Below are positions 47,581 through 50,402 of a stretch of DNA of 50,402 nucleotides, in pieces. The notes under the pieces are model-generated. The model did not search any database. It was not told where the DNA came from and worked only from the letters and a program-made list of their open reading frames with translations. This stretch comes from an uncultured Bacilli bacterium (GTDB lineage Bacteria > Bacillota_I > Bacilli_A > RF39 > UBA660): positions 1-50,402 of the forward strand of contig CANRCC010000009.1 of assembly GCA_947629025.1 (NCBI GenBank), given 5' to 3'. Both the position numbers and the translations under genes were made by a program. The stretch's first letter is position 1; each line of letters starts with the position of its first letter.

Positions 47581-48639
47581 ATGGCAATCGAAACAGATCA
47601 ATTAGCAAAAATAAAGGTAATAGGTGTTGGTGGTGGAGGTAATAATGCTGTAAATAGGATGATAGAGTATGGAATACAAGGTGTTGAATTTATAGTAGCA
47701 AATACAGACCTTCAAGTTTTAAACAGTTCAAAAGCAAAAATTAAATTACAATTAGGTAATACAGGTTTAGGAGCAGGTGCTGATCCAGAAGTTGGTAGAG
47801 AAGCAGCTGTAGAATCAAAAGAAGCAATAACTGAAGTATTAAAAGGTGCAGATATGGTATTTGTAACTTGTGGTATGGGTGGTGGAACAGGAACTGGTGC
47901 TGCCCCAATAGTTGCAGAAATTGCACAAAGCTTAGGTGCCTTAACAGTAGGTATAGTAACTAAACCATTCTCATTTGAGGGAAAGAAAAGAGCTGAACAT
48001 GCAGCTGCTGGACTTGAAGAGTTAAAACAACATGTTGATACTTTAATTGTAATTCCAAATGATAGATTAAGAGATATTATTGATAAAACAACTCCAATGC
48101 TTGATGCATTTAAAGAAGTAGATAATGTTTTAAGATTAGGTGTTCAATCTATTTCAGATTTAATCGCAGTAACTGGACTTGTAAACTTAGACTTTGCTGA
48201 TGTTAAAGCTGTTATGGAAAATAAAGGAGATGCATTAATTGGTATTGGTGCAGCTATAGGTGAAAATAGAGCAGTAGAAGCTGCTAAACAAGCAGTTAGT
48301 AGCCCACTTCTTGAAACAGATGTAAGAGGTGCAACAGATGCAATTATAAATATAACAGGTGGTACAAATCTTAGCTTATTTGAAGTAGAAGATGCTGTAC
48401 AAGTTATTAGAGAAGCTGCAGGTACAGATATTAATACAATATTTGGTGCTGTAATTAATGATACATTAACAGATGAAATTGTTGTAACTGTAATCGCAAC
48501 AGGTTTTGATAAAGTAGGAGATCCATTTATAGAAACACCAACAATGACAACACAAGTAATTGATATGATAGATGATGATGAATCTGATGATGATATATAT
48601 GATATTCCAGAATTCTTAAAAAATAGAAGAAGTTTATAA
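47581..48639 (+). CDS. ftsZ: cell division protein FtsZ
   Basis: [33 protein letters not shown] tubulin signature, C-terminal [10 protein letters not shown]. Confidence 0.99.
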   Translation: MAIETDQLAKIKVIGVGGGGNNAVNRMIEYGIQGVEFIVANTDLQVLNSSKAKIKLQLGNTGLGAGADPEVGREAAVESKEAITEVLKGADMVFVTCGMGGGTGTGAAPIVAEIAQSLGALTVGIVTKPFSFEGKKRAEHAAAGLEELKQHVDTLIVIPNDRLRDIIDKTTPMLDAFKEVDNVLRLGVQSISDLIAVTGLVNLDFADVKAVMENKGDALIGIGAAIGENRAVEAAKQAVSSPLLETDVRGATDAIINITGGTNLSLFEVEDAVQVIREAAGTDINTIFGAVINDTLTDEIVVTVIATGFDKVGDPFIETPTMTTQVIDMIDDDESDDDIYDIPEFLKNRRSL

Positions 48640-48654
48640 AAGAAAAAAACATTA

Positions 48655-48681
48655 AAAAGACCAAAAATATGGTCTTTTTTT
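48655..48681 (+). terminator. terminator of ftsZ
   Basis: AAAAAGACCA-AAAATA-TGGTCTTTTTTT. Confidence 0.85.
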
Positions 48682-48693
48682 GTCGTTAAATGA

Positions 48694-48723
48694 TTGACAA
48701 AAAGACCATAAAAAAGGTATACT
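48694..48723 (+). promoter_or_regulatory. promoter of the surface protein gene
   Basis: TTGACA -18- TATACT. Confidence 0.65.
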
Positions 48724-48763
48724 AATAATGTATAAATATAATAAGAATGGAAGGTACGCTTAT

Positions 48764-50402
48764 ATGGAAAAATTAAAAAGAAGAAAATATCAAATATTAA
48801 TAATGATAATGGTATTAGTAATAGGGATAATAGGAATAAATAAGATAGGGAAAATAGATAGAAATAAAGGAAAAATAAATATAGAAAAAGCATACGTAAA
48901 TAAAGTAAGCGCAAATATAAATGAATTATTAGAAACAGGGAAGATACAAAGTACAGATAAAGTAGAATATGAAGTAAAGTATAAGATAGATGGAGAAGAA
49001 AAAAGAAATATACAAATAAAAGTAAGTCTATCAGAAGAAGAATCAAAGTATGCAGAAATAGAAAAGATAAAAGAAGATAACATAGAAAGCGTACTAAGTG
49101 AAGATAGAAAAGAAATAACAATAAAAGTAAAAGAAGTAGAACCAAATAAGGAAAATAAAATAAAAATAATAATAAATGTAAAAAATGCTCCAAATGGATA
49201 TAAAATAAGTCCAGAAGTACAAATAAAAGAAGAAACAAAAGAAGAATATAAGAAAATAACAACAAAGGAATTAGAAGTAGAAACAATAAGTATAACAGGA
49301 GTAGTAAGAGATACAACAAAAAATGGAGTAAAAGATGTAGAATTAAAATTAGTAGATGAAAATGGAAAAGAAATAAAAAGAACATATACAGATAAAGATG
49401 GAAGATATACATTTAGTGATATAGAAGATGGAAAATATAAAGTAGAAGTAGAAGAAGAAAGATATGTAATAGATGGAAATAATATAATAGATACAAAAGA
49501 AAATGAAGTATTAGATATACAAATAAGAGAAGAAGAACCATTTAAAATAGAAGTAAAGAAATATATAAAGAAATTAAGAATAAATAATGAAGAATATACA
49601 TATGGAGAGATAGAGAAAGTACAACAATCAATAAAAGGGATAAAAGAGATAAGTGGAGAAATAGAATATAAAGTAGAAGTAAGAAATAAAGGAAACAAAG
49701 AGGGAGTAATAACAAGAGTAGAAGAAGAAATAGATGATGGATTAGAATTTAAAGAGAATAATGGATGGAAATTAAAAAATGGAAAAGTAAGGAATGAAGA
49801 ATTAGAAGGAGAGACATTAAAAAAAGGAGAAGTAAGAGAATTAAAATTAGTATTAGAAATAAAGAATACAAAAGAAGCAAGAAACTATATAAATAAAGTT
49901 ACAGTAAAAGGAGAAGTATACGAGAAAGTAAATTATATAGTAGATAATGAATTATATAAAGAAGAAGAGGTATTAGAGGGAGAGAAAATAAAAGAGATAA
50001 GTATGCCAGAAAAAAATGGAGTAAAGTTTAGTGGATGGTATACAGATAAGAATTATACAAATAGATATAATTTTGAAAAAGAAGTAACAAAAGATATAAT
50101 ATTATATGGAAAATATGAAGAAGCCGCAAAGAAATATATAGTAAAATTTATAGATGAGGGAAAAATAATAAGTACAAAAGAATATGAAGAGGGAAGTATA
50201 ATAGAAGCTCCAAATGATCCAAGTAAAGAGGGATATACATTTAAATATTGGAGTTTAAAAGAAAATGGAGAAAAATATAATATATTAACGCCAGTAAAAG
50301 AAGATATAACATTATACTCAGTATATGAAATAAATAAATATGATGTAGTATTTAAGAATTATGATGATACAATTCTTCAAGAAGAAAAAGTAGAGTATGG
50401 AA
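48764..50402 (+). CDS. putative secreted/surface multidomain protein (3' end outside window)
   Basis: Open to the window edge; MEKLKRRKYQILIMIMVLVIGIIGI signal/TM; SdrD/CNA-B-like ITGVVRDTTKNGVKDVELKLVDENGKEIKRTYTDKDGRYTFSDIEDGKYKVEV; DUF11-like ISGEIEYKVEVRNKGN; Listeria-Bacteroides-type KFSGWYTDKNYTNRYNFEKEVTKDIILYGKY repeats. Confidence 0.88.
   Translation, partial: MEKLKRRKYQILIMIMVLVIGIIGINKIGKIDRNKGKINIEKAYVNKVSANINELLETGKIQSTDKVEYEVKYKIDGEEKRNIQIKVSLSEEESKYAEIEKIKEDNIESVLSEDRKEITIKVKEVEPNKENKIKIIINVKNAPNGYKISPEVQIKEETKEEYKKITTKELEVETISITGVVRDTTKNGVKDVELKLVDENGKEIKRTYTDKDGRYTFSDIEDGKYKVEVEEERYVIDGNNIIDTKENEVLDIQIREEEPFKIEVKKYIKKLRINNEEYTYGEIEKVQQSIKGIKEISGEIEYKVEVRNKGNKEGVITRVEEEIDDGLEFKENNGWKLKNGKVRNEELEGETLKKGEVRELKLVLEIKNTKEARNYINKVTVKGEVYEKVNYIVDNELYKEEEVLEGEKIKEISMPEKNGVKFSGWYTDKNYTNRYNFEKEVTKDIILYGKYEEAAKKYIVKFIDEGKIISTKEYEEGSIIEAPNDPSKEGYTFKYWSLKENGEKYNILTPVKEDITLYSVYEINKYDVVFKNYDDTILQEEKVEYG

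Noticed and set aside
1360-47926. Short antisense ORFs in the track (1360, 2160, 7142, 9229, 18633, 21685, 22783, 34298, 40850, 47741)
   Set aside because: All lie antisense within well-supported genes with no recognisable domain.
48144-49412. 422-aa minus-strand ORF
   Set aside because: Leu/Phe/Tyr low-complexity translation, antisense to ftsZ and the surface gene; a by-product of purine skew.
48790-49698. 302-aa minus-strand ORF
   Set aside because: Ser/Phe/Ile low-complexity antisense frame of the surface gene; no RBS or family.
1-50402. Mycoplasma/Spiroplasma genetic code 4
   Set aside because: TGA terminates dnaB (24493-24495) and the HI0933-like gene (42345-42347), and Trp is encoded by TGG.
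1-50402. CRISPR array, transposon or integrated prophage
   Set aside because: No regularly spaced direct repeats, transposase, integrase or phage structural genes were seen; only an AbiEii-like gene and a nuclease-like pseudogene hint at mobile origin.

Overview
This is a 50.4 kb, very AT-rich window from a low-GC Firmicutes/Bacilli-like genome. TGA serves as a stop, e.g. at 24493-24495 and 42345-42347, so code 11 rather than code 4. Most of it is conserved chromosome: tRNA-Ile/Glu/Ser; lspA-rluD; rnhC/cvpA/trxA; def; ftsW-like; comEA-comEC; lexA / small membrane ORF / tkt / sirA-like / yneF; dxs; dnaB-dnaI-unknown-[T-box]-unknown-thrS; rpmB; dnaE; pyk; two FAD oxidoreductases; murG-ftsQ-ftsA-ftsZ. 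Accessory content includes: (i) a compact structured RNA candidate with its own promoter, upstream of a frameshifted small gene; (ii) a 47-aa single-TM protein divergent from lexA, with a LexA-box-like site inside its promoter spacer, in the position of yneA/sosA; (iii) an AbiEii-like nucleotidyltransferase next to two unknown small ORFs; (iv) a 1235-aa secreted protein with five novel-looking tandem repeats, two Big_2 domains and six ChW repeats arranged as a 400-nt duplication; (v) a purine-rich, A-ending-codon surface protein that runs off the right edge. No CRISPR array, rRNA, transposase or prophage was recognised. Family assignments come from reading the translations; no search was run.
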